64,000 nucleotides of DNA from Cryomorpha sp963741985 (GCA_963741985.1 CAVUKD010000005.1:1-64000); one strand, 5' to 3'; positions 9,225 to 18,374 are shown, counted from the stretch's first letter. Program-made: numbers and translations. The notes: generated by a model not told the origin, from the sequence alone.

Positions 9225-10451
9225 ATGAACAGTCGAAAACTGATTCTATTGCTTCCGCTTATTTGCCTGCTGGCAATGGCGTGCAACCCCGAGCCGCCGG
9301 TCTCAGACCCATCTGATATTCGGACGGCTAACTGGCCCGAGATCCAAAACGAGGCGCAAGGCACCACCGTAACATTTATGATGTGGCAAGGCAGCCCCGT
9401 GCTCAATGACTACATCAACCACTACCTTAAACCGGCACTGAAGAAGAAATACGATATAAGATTGAAAATCAGTGGCGGGCAGGGACCCGAGATCGTGCAA
9501 CTTATCATGGGAGAGAAAGAGGCCCAAGTGACCGATGGGCAGGTGGATATGGTGTGGATCAATGGCGAGACTTTCTTTCAGCTACGCAAAATAGACGGGC
9601 TCTGGGGCCCCTTTGTCAAGAAACTACCGAGCGCCCAATATGTCGATTTTACCAATCCCTTTATCGGGATTGATTTCCAGCAACCGATCAATTATATGGA
9701 GGCACCGTGGGGTATAGGCCAGTTTGCGCTGGTGTACGATACCGCCCGGCTGGTCGACCCGCCGCGCAATCTCGATCAGCTTTCCACTTACGTGAAAAGC
9801 CATCCCGGCACATTCACCATTTCCAACGATTTTTCAGGAATGACACTCCTGAAGTGCTTCCTCTCAGAACTGGGAGGCGCACCCGAAAGCCTCAACGGCC
9901 CGTACGATCAGGCGAAGTACGACAGCCTTTCGGCAAAACTCTGGGCGTGGATCAATGCCAACAAACACTATTTCTGGAAAGAGGGCAGCACCTTTCCCAA
10001 AGAGCACACTAAGATGGATCAGATGTTTGCCACCGGCGAGCTGGGGTTGATCTACGGTTTTAGCGAAGGCGGCGCCGAAGACAAGGTGGCGCAGGGGCTG
10101 TATCCCAAATCGACCCGCGCCTATCTCTGGGACAATGGCACGATTCAAAACAGCAACTACCTCGGCATACCTTACAACGCCGGCAATAAGGCAGGTGCCA
10201 TGGTGGCCATCAACTTTATGATGTCGCCCGAAGCCCAGTACCAGCGAGCCGTGAAGAGCGGACGCGAGTCGCGCACGATGCTCGATATGTCCAAACTGCC
10301 CGAAGAGTGGCGCGAAAAGTTTGCCAATGCACCCAAACGCAAGTACGCTCCCGCCCCCGCAGCCATGGCGCAGAAAGCCATTCAGGAGCCGGCACCTCAA
10401 TACATGATCAATCTGTTTGAAGATTTCAGAAAGGAGGTCATTGAAAAATAG
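9225..10451 (+). CDS. ABC transporter substrate-binding lipoprotein, YnjB family
   Basis: 408 aa. Lipoprotein signal: MNSRKLILLLPLICLLAMAC, with the lipobox Cys at about residue 20. The mature protein opens TTVTFMMWQGSPVLNDYI and continues with DMVWINGETFFQL, APWGIGQFALVYD, HPGTFTISNDFSGMTLL and GIPYNAGNKAGAMVAINF, the pattern of E. coli YnjB-type periplasmic binding proteins (extracellular solute-binding, family 1-like). In Bacteroidota such a lipoprotein would sit on the periplasmic face of the inner or outer membrane and pass substrate to the two permeases encoded directly downstream. The ligand of YnjBCD systems is not established. The 3' end overlaps the first permease, and codon use is strongly GC-rich (36 of 60 bases in 10,021-10,080). 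Confidence 0.88.
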   Translation: MNSRKLILLLPLICLLAMACNPEPPVSDPSDIRTANWPEIQNEAQGTTVTFMMWQGSPVLNDYINHYLKPALKKKYDIRLKISGGQGPEIVQLIMGEKEAQVTDGQVDMVWINGETFFQLRKIDGLWGPFVKKLPSAQYVDFTNPFIGIDFQQPINYMEAPWGIGQFALVYDTARLVDPPRNLDQLSTYVKSHPGTFTISNDFSGMTLLKCFLSELGGAPESLNGPYDQAKYDSLSAKLWAWINANKHYFWKEGSTFPKEHTKMDQMFATGELGLIYGFSEGGAEDKVAQGLYPKSTRAYLWDNGTIQNSNYLGIPYNAGNKAGAMVAINFMMSPEAQYQRAVKSGRESRTMLDMSKLPEEWREKFANAPKRKYAPAPAAMAQKAIQEPAPQYMINLFEDFRKEVIEK

Positions 10452-11295
10452 GAATCGAAATATAGGGTTGCTCTTCTTCGTGCTGATCGGCGTGGTGCCG
10501 TTTGCCGCGGCTTTCGTCTATGCCTTGCTGTACAGCTTTGGAATGGTAGGCGTGGTCAATCAAGGTTTTACTACGGAGTTTTGGTCAGAAGTGCTGCATA
10601 ATGGCGAGTTCTTCACCTCATTTGGGTATAGCGCATTGGTGGCAGCAGTGGCAATAACTATATCAGTGAGTGTAGCTCTCTGGGTGGCGTTGAAATTCAC
10701 CCGCGAGCTCAACCGGCGTTTCCTCTCTTTTGTGATCTATCTCCCGCTGGCCATTCCGGGTGTAGTGGCGGCATTCTTCACATTTCAACTCTTTTCCAAA
10801 GCAGGGTTCTTCTCGCGGCTTGCGTATTCGGTTGGCTGGATTACCGAAGCGCGTGCTTTCCCCGATCTGGTCAACGATCCATTGGCCATCGGCATCATCG
10901 GCACGTTTATCACCGTGGTAATGCCATTTTTTGTGCTGCTCTTCCTGAATGTGTATAAGAATGAGCGGGTCGAAGAACTGTCTACGCTCGCGTATTCACT
11001 TGGTGCCAGTGGTTCGCAGGTTACCTGGAAAGTAGCCATTCCCATCATCCTCCGCAAAACATGGACGCTCATCGCGCTTTACTTCATCTTCCTCTTGGGC
11101 GCTTATGAGATTCCGCTGATACTCGGGCAGGAGTCTCCGCAAATGTTGTCGGTGCTCATTATCCGCGAGCTCAAGCAGTACGATCTGAGCAAGATTTCGG
11201 AAGGCTATGTCGTGGCGGTTATTTATACGGTGGTGGTTTCATTGGCAGCGGTGGCAATGTTTTCACGAAAAAAAACGACGGGCAATGCGGTTTAA
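10441..11295 (+). CDS. ABC transporter permease, YnjC-like N-terminal half
   Basis: 284 aa from the TTG at 10441 (MKNRNRNIG). This start is preferred because it directly follows AAGGAGG (10,431-10,437), one of the very few good Shine-Dalgarno sequences in the window; a TTG at 10417 would have no such signal. Six hydrophobic segments are visible, from about residues 9-31 to the C-terminus. The MetI-like permease EAA loop (ELSTLAYSLGASGSQVTWKVAIPIIL, split here: GASGSQ near residue 190) contacts the ATPase. It overlaps the substrate-binding gene by 11 bp and the second permease by 11 bp. In E. coli the two permease halves are fused in one protein (YnjC); here they are separate genes. Confidence 0.85.
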   Translation: MKNRNRNIGLLFFVLIGVVPFAAAFVYALLYSFGMVGVVNQGFTTEFWSEVLHNGEFFTSFGYSALVAAVAITISVSVALWVALKFTRELNRRFLSFVIYLPLAIPGVVAAFFTFQLFSKAGFFSRLAYSVGWITEARAFPDLVNDPLAIGIIGTFITVVMPFFVLLFLNVYKNERVEELSTLAYSLGASGSQVTWKVAIPIILRKTWTLIALYFIFLLGAYEIPLILGQESPQMLSVLIIRELKQYDLSKISEGYVVAVIYTVVVSLAAVAMFSRKKTTGNAV

Positions 11296-12058
11296 CTGGA
11301 AGCCTTTCATATTGACCCTCCTCGTGCTGCTCATCGTATTTCCGTTTGCGTATATGGTGCTGCTTTCATTGGCTTCGGAGTGGCGATTTCCGGATGTGCT
11401 TCCATCGTATTTCGGCTTGCGCAACTGGCGTCGCATCTTCAGCACCGAAGCCGGACTCGTGGGCAGTTTTCTGCTTTCACTGGTCATCTCGCTTTCGGTG
11501 GCGCTCACATCCACCGCTGCCGGATTTTTTATCAGCCGGTCGGTGTCGTACCATCCGCGGAAGCGCCTCTTCACGCTGCTCACGTACTTTCCGTATATTC
11601 TCGCGCCGGTGGTCTTTGCGGCATGCCTGAGCTATTTCTTCTTAAAGACGGGCCTTTTCGGAAATGCCACCGGAGTAATAGTCGCCCAGTTTATGATCGC
11701 TTTTCCCTACGCGCTGATCTTCTTCAGCAGCTTCTGGGGTGAGCGTGTCCGCAAATACGAAGAGTTGACAGCAACCCTTGGTGGAAACAGACGCCAAACG
11801 TTCTTCAAAGTGCTGCTTCCCCTCGCCAAAGGAATGTTGCTGATCTGTTTTTTCCAAACCTTTTTGATATCGTGGTTTGAGTACGGCCTCACATCCATCA
11901 TCGGCGTGGGCAAAGTGCAAACCCTTACCATTAAGGTTTTTCTGTTTATCAAAGAGTCCAATTTTTATTACGGAGCGTTGAGTTGCTGCCTGCTGATATT
12001 CCCGCCGGTGCTGCTGCTCTACATCAACAAGCGATATGTATTCAACAAACTGATATAG
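11285..12058 (+). CDS. ABC transporter permease, YnjC-like C-terminal half
   Basis: 257 aa, start ATG at 11285 (MRFNWKPF) inside the end of the preceding permease. About six membrane segments. The coupling loop reads KYEELTATLGGNRRQTFFKVLLPLAKG at roughly residues 155-180, with the EEL...LGG core of binding-protein-dependent permeases. Ends YINKRYVFNKLI. The stop at 12056-12058 is followed without a gap by the GTG start of the ATPase. Together with the 10441 gene it should form the heterodimeric inner-membrane channel of the importer. Substrate unknown. Confidence 0.87.
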   Translation: MRFNWKPFILTLLVLLIVFPFAYMVLLSLASEWRFPDVLPSYFGLRNWRRIFSTEAGLVGSFLLSLVISLSVALTSTAAGFFISRSVSYHPRKRLFTLLTYFPYILAPVVFAACLSYFFLKTGLFGNATGVIVAQFMIAFPYALIFFSSFWGERVRKYEELTATLGGNRRQTFFKVLLPLAKGMLLICFFQTFLISWFEYGLTSIIGVGKVQTLTIKVFLFIKESNFYYGALSCCLLIFPPVLLLYINKRYVFNKLI

Positions 12059-12815
12059 GTGTTTCTCGAAGTTAAAAATATTGTAAAGAGCTTCCACAAC
12101 GAAGCCGTGGTGCGCGACCTGAACTTCACCCTCGAAGCGCACAAGACCCTTAGTATACTCGGCAAGTCGGGTTGCGGCAAGACCACCATGCTCAAGATTA
12201 TCGCCGGCCTGGAGTCGGCCGATTCGCGGTACGATAAGTCTTGCCGGCAAAAACATCGACCACATAACACCCGGCAAGCGAAATGTGGTATACCTCTATC
12301 AGGAAGACTTGCTTTTTCCGCATCTCAACATCTTTGAGAACATTGCTTTCGGCTTGCGCATAAAGAAATTTCCCGATAAGGAGATACAAGCGAAAGTCGC
12401 AACCATGGTCGAGAGTCTCGAGCTCCAGGGCCAGGAAAACAAGATGCCCCACCAACTGTCCGGTGGTCAGCGGCAGCGCGTTTCCTTCGGCAGAGCCATC
12501 ATTACCAATCCGGCACTGCTGCTCTTGGACGAACCCTTCGGCAGTCTCGACGCCGGCACACGACAGCGGATGCAGGAGTTTTTCAAGAGCCTTACGGCAA
12601 AATATGCCATCACCTCGCTGTTCGTAACCCACGACCTCAAGGAAGCAATTCTCATGGGCGACGAAATAGCCCACATGGAGCGCGGACGCCTGAAAGTTTA
12701 CAAAGACAAAACCGACTTTATCAATGATCCCGAAACCGGCGTGCAAAGCGAAATCGGCTTTTGGGAAAACCTTATTCCCAAAGGAGAAAAGGATCTGTTA
12801 CGAAAATTGAAATGA
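12059..12815 (+). pseudogene. ABC transporter ATP-binding protein (YnjD/PotA-like), frameshifted
   Basis: GTG start at 12059 abuts the permease stop. Walker A GKSGCGKTT lies at about residues 36-44, the signature LSGGQRQRVSFGRA and Walker B LLLLDEPFGSLD in the second frame, and the switch His in FVTHDLKEA. The frame changes near 12,227: ...GLESAD then GTISLAGKNIDHI, restored by skipping a single base. All functional motifs of a complete ~250-residue ATPase are present across the two frames, and the rest of the operon is intact, so the break may be a consensus error. If real, the importer would lack its motor. The segment after the frame change (VVYLYQEDLLFPHL) is a normal Q-loop region. Confidence 0.85.
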
Positions 12816-12904
12816 ATCATGTGCTGACATACCGGACTAATAACTAAAAACAAAAAATCGAAGATGCTGACCGAAGCGTCAGTACTAAAAACTAAAAACT
12901 ATTT
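12816..12904 (+). promoter_or_regulatory. Short linker with repeated actaaaaacta units and a small hairpin
   Basis: Between the ATPase and nucleoside hydrolase genes. It holds three copies of actaa(t/a)aacta-like sequence around a small hairpin, CTGAC-cgaagc-GTCAG (about 12,868-12,883). AT-rich in contrast to both neighbours. It is not followed by a T-run, so not a clear terminator; it could mark a processing site or the 5' end of a separate transcript. Function unknown. Confidence 0.35.
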
Positions 12905-13819
12905 ATGACCCAAAAACACGTTTGGATTGACACCGACCTATCTGTAGGAATGAAGCGCGAAAACCGCCCCGGCTACTGCGATGTAGATGATGGCTATGCT
13001 ATCCTCCAGTTGATGAAAGCCGAAAATGTAACAATTCACGGCATCTCTGCTGTATTTGGCAATACACCCATTCACAACGCCTTCCCACTTTCGCGAAAGA
13101 TGGCAACGAAATTCACCGACCAAGAAATCCCGGTTTATGAAGGAGCCGGAGAGATGATCCGACTCAGCGAAGTAGCTACCAACGATGCCGTAGAAGCATT
13201 GGCGGAAGCCCTGAAAAACCAAAAACTAATCATCATGGCCATTGGCCCTGCCACCAATGTTGGGCTGTTGCTACTCAAATACCCCGAGCTGAAATCCCAA
13301 ATCGAAGAAGTTGTTTTGGTAGCTGGTCGCCGCAAAGCCACCGATAATTTCGCCATCGGAAATAAAGGCCGCAATGCCGGCGATGCCAATTTTGACAAAG
13401 ACCCGGACTCCTTCCGGTTGATGTTTCAGCATGGCGTACCGGTAACGCTCTGTCCTTTTGAGATATCGAGCAAAGTATGGCTCAACCAATCCGATCTCGA
13501 CACTCTTGCTAAAGGCGACGCCGGAAACCAATGGATTGCCAAAGAATCGCAGAACTGGCTGGATCAGTGGATCGATCAGGGAGCGGAGGGATTTAATCCT
13601 TTTGATGTGCTGGCGAGCCATTACATCATCCATCCCGAAGACATTATTTCTGAAAAGCTCAACGCCCGCATCGAAATACATCCGAACGATACGGTGCAGG
13701 ATGAAAACAATTTTAAAAATTACTTGCTCTGCGACAAGGAAGCGGGATATCCGGTAACCTACTGCTACGATGTGGTGGCAGATTATCATGAGAAGTTAAT
13801 GACAAGTCTGACGAAATGA
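12905..13819 (+). CDS. Nucleoside hydrolase (IunH-type N-ribosylhydrolase)
   Basis: 304 aa, soluble. Hydrolyses the N-glycosidic bond of a nucleoside to base and (modified) ribose. The Ca-binding N-terminus is split: IDTD at residues 8-11 and CDVDDGYAIL at 25-34, a wider spacing than the compact DTDPGxDDA of classical IunH/RihA. Other family features: AVFGNTPIHNA at about 49-59, MAIGPATNVGLLLLKYPEL, VVLVAGRR, and DANFDKDPDSF, matching the NxxxDPEA-like substrate segment. Lies between the ABC importer and a sugar-kinase-like gene, which suggests cleavage of an imported nucleoside. The exact substrate is not readable from the sequence. Confidence 0.85.
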   Translation: MTQKHVWIDTDLSVGMKRENRPGYCDVDDGYAILQLMKAENVTIHGISAVFGNTPIHNAFPLSRKMATKFTDQEIPVYEGAGEMIRLSEVATNDAVEALAEALKNQKLIIMAIGPATNVGLLLLKYPELKSQIEEVVLVAGRRKATDNFAIGNKGRNAGDANFDKDPDSFRLMFQHGVPVTLCPFEISSKVWLNQSDLDTLAKGDAGNQWIAKESQNWLDQWIDQGAEGFNPFDVLASHYIIHPEDIISEKLNARIEIHPNDTVQDENNFKNYLLCDKEAGYPVTYCYDVVADYHEKLMTSLTK

Positions 13820-14114
13820 ATCAGAGTATTGAGAATATATGTGCTGGAAATGCACAGTCTTGCTTTGTTGGTGCGGGAGCCTTCCCATTAGGGATTGAGG
13901 GCACGCGGTGGCAAGGTAGGATATGGATTTTGAATGAAAAAAGTAATGATTTTTTTTAACCGCAACTAAGCGAACCGTTTTCACGACTGCAAGGAGCCCG
14001 AAGGGTGAGCGGAGCGAATAAAGGTCGCAAAGGTTGAGCGCAGAGGTCCTTTAGCTTCGGATTTCTGCAAAACGGTAATATTTCGAATAATAGAATAAAT
14101 ATGAATAGAATAAC
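13820..14114. repeat. Intergenic region with a decayed Bacteroidota-type ACCGC/GCGCAAAG repeat
   Basis: About 295 bp without a gene. Positions 13,958-14,050 contain aaccgcaactaagcg, gtcgcaaaggttgagcgc and cagaggtcc, which look like a degraded member of the dispersed intergenic ACCGCAAAG...GCGCAGAG repeats common in Bacteroidota genomes. I see no open reading frame with credible content. The recognition is by eye, from memory of such repeats, and needs a genome-wide search. Confidence 0.35.
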
Positions 14115-15101
14115 ATGATAAAGCTCACAAAAGACAAAGCCGAGCTCGAAATGTATCTCAAGGCGCGTGACTGGCTGAAACCCGACGAGCACATTGCCAG
14201 AATTGAAATACCCGGAGAGGGGAATATGAATTTCACTCTTCGCATTGATACGGACGATCGGACCTTTATCATTAAGCAAAGCCGCGACTTCGTCGAGAAA
14301 TATCCGCAAGTATCGGCTCCGGCCGATCGGGTGCTCAATGAAGCCAGATTTTACGAAATCCTCAGGGAGCAAGCGAATCTCAAACAAATGACGCCCAAGG
14401 TAATCGGACTCGACGAGGAAAACAGCGTAATGGTGATGGACGACCTTGGAGAAGGATCAGATTTTTCCCGCATTTACAAAATGGGAGAGAGAATTGAGCA
14501 CAAGGATCTGGAAAAGATCGTAACGTTTGCAGCCGATTTGCACATTACCTTCACTGCGGCGAGAGTTGCAAATCCCATCCGCAACCGAAAAATGCGTGCT
14601 CTCAACCACGCACATATATTCGATATTCCATATCGTGAAAACAATGGAATTGATCTCGATGAAATCCTTCCGGGTCTGGCTGGCGTAGCTAAATCATTTC
14701 ATAACAATATCAAGTTGAAAACAGCGGTAAAGGAATTAGGCGAACGCTACCTCGCTGACGGACCGAGCCTCCTTCACGGAGATTATTTTCCCGGTAGCTG
14801 GCTCCGTACGGCAGATGGCATTAAGATCATCGACCCTGAATTTTGCTTTTTTGGAGATCCCGAATTTGAAATAGGAGTGATGTGCGCCCACCTAAAAATG
14901 GCCGATCAACCCAAAGGCATCGTTTCCGAAGTGATCGGACTTTATTCCGAAAAGGCGCGATTGGATACCAGACTTTCCAGAAAGTACTGCGCCACCGAGA
15001 TACTCCGCCGAATGATGGGGCTGGCGCAACTTCCGTTGGATATAGATCTCGCGAAACGAAAAGAATTAATGGAAGAAGCCAAAGGACACCTTTTGAATTG
15101 A
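14115..15101 (+). CDS. Phosphotransferase family kinase, methylthioribose-kinase-like
   Basis: 328 aa, APH/choline-kinase fold. The N-lobe carries GEGNMNFTLRI (about residues 35-45, glycine-rich nucleotide loop) and FIIKQSRDF with the ATP-binding Lys. The catalytic loop is LLHGDYFPGSWL (about 218-229) and the metal-binding segment IIDPEFCFFGDPEFEIG (about 237-253). HGD...GS and IDPEF..FG...FEIG closely follow methylthioribose kinase (MtnK), which phosphorylates 5-methylthioribose at O1. The preceding nucleoside hydrolase could provide such a free 5-substituted ribose. No mtnA or mtnB homolog is in the window, so the link to methionine salvage is inference; another hydroxylated substrate is possible. 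Confidence 0.75.
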   Translation: MIKLTKDKAELEMYLKARDWLKPDEHIARIEIPGEGNMNFTLRIDTDDRTFIIKQSRDFVEKYPQVSAPADRVLNEARFYEILREQANLKQMTPKVIGLDEENSVMVMDDLGEGSDFSRIYKMGERIEHKDLEKIVTFAADLHITFTAARVANPIRNRKMRALNHAHIFDIPYRENNGIDLDEILPGLAGVAKSFHNNIKLKTAVKELGERYLADGPSLLHGDYFPGSWLRTADGIKIIDPEFCFFGDPEFEIGVMCAHLKMADQPKGIVSEVIGLYSEKARLDTRLSRKYCATEILRRMMGLAQLPLDIDLAKRKELMEEAKGHLLN

Positions 15102-15141
15102 AACATCACAATCAAATTGATATCATTTTAATTAATAAACT

Positions 15142-18100
15142 ATGAGAATACTTCTACTCGCAATCCTTCAGCTGTCCGTAACGGTGGCCATTGCTCAAAA
15201 TAGATCCTACTCCTCGAAAGTACTCGATGGGAAAAACATGCCCGTACCGGGAGCCAATGTGAATGTGGTGGGAACGGAAAACTACGCCATCACAAATGCC
15301 CTCGGTGATTTTAGTATCGAGAGTGCGACGCCGGATTTTACGATTCGGTTATCCTATATCGGTTTCACAACCACTGAGGTGAAAGTTAAGGGAGGAAAGA
15401 TGCCGACCACAATTATTCTGAAAGCTTCTACCCAACAACTCAATGAGTTTGTGGTAACGGCACTGGGCATAGATCGCGAAAAGCAATCGCTTACTTCTTC
15501 GGTTACCAAAATCGATAATAAGCAGCTCACACAAGTACCAATGACCAATGTCGTCAACAGCCTTGCCGGACAAGTAGCCGGGGTGCAAACGACCAACGGT
15601 GCTTCGGGTGTTGGTTCTTCTTCCCGCATTATTATTCGAGGTGAAAACTCGCTGAGTGGAAGCAACCAACCACTTTTTGTTGTGGATGGGGTGCCGATCA
15701 GCAATGAATCTATTACCAGCGATCTTTTCAATGTTGGTAATACGATCCAGGAGGTGGATTGGGGAAATGGCGCCGCAGAAATCAATCCCGATGACATGGA
15801 GACGATTACTATTCTGAAAGGCCCAGGATCGGCTGCGTTGTATGGTACGCGTGCTTCCAATGGAGTGGTGCTGATAAATACCAAACGCGGGAAAGAGCAC
15901 AAAGGGTTGGGCGTGAGTACGAGCAGTTCATTTACTGTAGATCGTTTGCTTACGGTTCCGGATTATCAGAATGTGTATGGTGGCGGTTCAAATGGGGAAT
16001 ATTCCTTTGAAGACGGAGCCGGTGCCGGAACGAATGATGGCGGAATTAGTAGCTACGGGCCTGCACTCGATACCGGTTTGAATATTCAACAATTTGACAG
16101 CCCTTCGCTTGACGTAGACGGAAATGTGGTGCGAGCCGGTGATGTAATCGCACGCAGGCGAGTGGATGGTTCGCTAACCGATATCACGCCCACGCCCTGG
16201 GTGTCGCATACGGATAATGTGCGTGACTTTTTCGAAACGGGAATCACCGCACAAAATAATATCTCCATTTCATCTTACAATGACAATGGAAGCGTGAGAC
16301 TGTCGTACACCAACTTCCGAAATAAAGGAATCATCCCGGGAACTAATCTCGATCGCGATGGACTTTCATTGGGTTTAACCCAAAAGCTTACCGACAAACT
16401 TACCGTCGATGCCTTCGCAGATTACATTTATTCGCGAAGTGAGAACCGACCGAATCTTGGCTATGGCTATGAAAATGTAATGTACGGCTTCAACTGGACT
16501 GGCCGGAATACCGATATCTCGTCATTAAAAGATTACTGGCAAGTCGGGCAGGAAGATGTGCAACATTTCGATTTTAATTACAAATGGACTACGAACCCGT
16601 ATCTGACATTGTATGAAAATACCAACAGCTTTAAGAAGAACCGGGTTCTGGGTAATGCTGCCGCAAATTATGATTTTACTGAAAAGTTCAGCCTGCGCAT
16701 TCGTACAGGAATTGACAACTATGCGGATAACCGCGTTTTCAAAAGGGCTTTCAGTACTAACAGTCGTCCGTATGGCGGCTATCGTGAAGACAATGTCGGA
16801 TTTTCAGAAATCAATTCCGACTTCCTTTTTACCTGGAAGGATCAGATCAATAAAGATGTGAAATACTCCGTATCGGCAGGTGGAAATCGTCTTGATCAAA
16901 AAATCAACTATGAATATACGGAAGCCTTTCAGCTTGCCGTGCCGGGGGTGTATACGCTTGAAAACTCCCGGGTGCCACTTACGGGAAGCAGCCAAATTTT
17001 CGATAAGCGAATAAACAGTTTGTACGGAATCGGGAACATTTCCTACAAAAATATTTATTATCTCGACCTGACCGTGCGCAACGATTGGAGCAGCACACTT
17101 CCGGCCGACAATAATTCCTTTGCGTATTACTCCGCCGGATTGGGATACATCATTTCTAATGACTTCGAGCTGCCCAAACCACTGTCTTACGCGAAGGTGA
17201 GAATTAACGCATCGAGTGTTGGAAACGACACCGATCCGTATCAGTTAAACAACACCTTTCAGTTCAATCAAAATTACGGGTCGTATTTTCGGGTAACGAA
17301 TGAATCGGTTTTGAAAAACTCCGAGTTGAAACCCGAAAGATTGAATGCGTATGAAGCCGGAGCGGAGTTGTGGTTTTTAAATAACCGTATTCAAACCGAT
17401 TTTGCCGTTTATCAAAACACCAGCATCAATCAGATTATTGGTCGGCCGGTGTCGACATCAGCGGGGTATAGCAATATAATCGAAAATGGGGGCGAGGTAC
17501 GCACCCGTGGATTTGAGGCGATGCTTAGCGCAAAAATTATTGAAAAACACAACTTTGAATGGGTTTCTTCTTTGAACTATTCTACCTACGAAAGTATCGT
17601 CACCAAACTTCCCGAAGGTGTAGATCAATATGTAACGGGTGAGGCCGATGTATTCAGAGGCGGCGGCGGATCGAACACGGTATTTTACATCGCTAAAGAA
17701 GGCGGCAAAGTAGGCGACATGTATGGAACCGGGTTTCAGGAAGTGAACGGCGAGATTGTTTATGGCACGGATGGATTGCCTATTCAGGATGGGACGTTGA
17801 GGCTGCTAGGCAATTACAATCCCGATTTTGTCATGGGCTGGAACAACCAGTTTACCTGGAAAGGAATCACGCTGGGAGTTTTATTCGATTGGCGAAGAGG
17901 AGGGACGATCGTTTCCCGGACCAAAGCACTGGGAAGCACTTCCGGAGTCCTAGAAGAAACCCTTGTAGGTCGTGATGGAGGCGTGGTCGGTGATGGCGTA
18001 ATGAACATTGGCGATGCCGAGAGTCCGGTATATGTTCCGAACACTACTTCGGTACCGGCCAGTACGTTTTACAATACCTTTTACGACCGGGGCAATGAAG

Positions 18101-18363
18101 CCAGCGCTTTGTACAGCGCGTCTTACGTAAAATTGCGTCAGGTGAGTGTGTCTTATTCTTTGCCATTGGCTGCGTGTCAACGAATAGGATTTCAGAAAAT
18201 AGAAATCGGTTTTATCGGCAGTAACCTGCTTTTATTTACAGAAAACCCGCATTTCGATCCGGAGTTGAGTGCGATGCAAGGACGGAATTATACATATGGG
18301 GTAGAAGATATGTCCTATCCATCTGCCCGCAGTTTTGGCATCAGCCTTAAAACACAATTTTAA
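15142..18363 (+). CDS. SusC/RagA family TonB-linked outer membrane protein
   Basis: 1073 aa, outer-membrane beta-barrel importer. Signal peptide through about residue 19 (VAIAQ). A carboxypeptidase-regulatory-like domain follows (about 22-100, with GANVNVVGTENYAITNALGDFSI and YIGFTTTEV), then the TonB plug (about 115-250) with the SusC signature region LFVVDGVPIS and the ETITILKGPGSAALYGTRASNGVVLI segment. The rest is the barrel, ending SFGISLKTQF with a terminal Phe. Works with the SusD-like lipoprotein 11 bp downstream to pull a ligand through the outer membrane using TonB-ExbBD energy. Its position after importer, hydrolase and kinase genes suggests the same ligand is handled throughout. 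Confidence 0.93.
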   Translation: MRILLLAILQLSVTVAIAQNRSYSSKVLDGKNMPVPGANVNVVGTENYAITNALGDFSIESATPDFTIRLSYIGFTTTEVKVKGGKMPTTIILKASTQQLNEFVVTALGIDREKQSLTSSVTKIDNKQLTQVPMTNVVNSLAGQVAGVQTTNGASGVGSSSRIIIRGENSLSGSNQPLFVVDGVPISNESITSDLFNVGNTIQEVDWGNGAAEINPDDMETITILKGPGSAALYGTRASNGVVLINTKRGKEHKGLGVSTSSSFTVDRLLTVPDYQNVYGGGSNGEYSFEDGAGAGTNDGGISSYGPALDTGLNIQQFDSPSLDVDGNVVRAGDVIARRRVDGSLTDITPTPWVSHTDNVRDFFETGITAQNNISISSYNDNGSVRLSYTNFRNKGIIPGTNLDRDGLSLGLTQKLTDKLTVDAFADYIYSRSENRPNLGYGYENVMYGFNWTGRNTDISSLKDYWQVGQEDVQHFDFNYKWTTNPYLTLYENTNSFKKNRVLGNAAANYDFTEKFSLRIRTGIDNYADNRVFKRAFSTNSRPYGGYREDNVGFSEINSDFLFTWKDQINKDVKYSVSAGGNRLDQKINYEYTEAFQLAVPGVYTLENSRVPLTGSSQIFDKRINSLYGIGNISYKNIYYLDLTVRNDWSSTLPADNNSFAYYSAGLGYIISNDFELPKPLSYAKVRINASSVGNDTDPYQLNNTFQFNQNYGSYFRVTNESVLKNSELKPERLNAYEAGAELWFLNNRIQTDFAVYQNTSINQIIGRPVSTSAGYSNIIENGGEVRTRGFEAMLSAKIIEKHNFEWVSSLNYSTYESIVTKLPEGVDQYVTGEADVFRGGGGSNTVFYIAKEGGKVGDMYGTGFQEVNGEIVYGTDGLPIQDGTLRLLGNYNPDFVMGWNNQFTWKGITLGVLFDWRRGGTIVSRTKALGSTSGVLEETLVGRDGGVVGDGVMNIGDAESPVYVPNTTSVPASTFYNTFYDRGNEASALYSASYVKLRQVSVSYSLPLAACQRIGFQKIEIGFIGSNLLLFTENPHFDPELSAMQGRNYTYGVEDMSYPSARSFGISLKTQF

Positions 18364-18374
18364 ATCGATTTATT

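Noticed and set aside
9864..10400. 178-aa open frame on the minus strand
   Set aside because: Antisense to the substrate-binding gene; a GC-rich shadow frame with no recognisable motif.
11642..12277. 211-aa minus-strand frame
   Set aside because: Antisense to the second permease and ATPase; low-complexity composition typical of a shadow frame.
12198..12746. 182-aa minus-strand frame across the ATPase frameshift
   Set aside because: Antisense shadow; the ATPase motifs on the + strand explain the region.
9225..12815. Spermidine/putrescine or thiamine importer
   Set aside because: The ATPase is PotA-like in fold only; the binding protein matches the YnjB type, whose ligand is unknown.
13271..13789. 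172-aa minus-strand frame
   Set aside because: Antisense to the nucleoside hydrolase, no family motif.
15349..15902. Two overlapping minus-strand frames of 182-183 aa
   Set aside because: Both are antisense shadows of the SusC gene.
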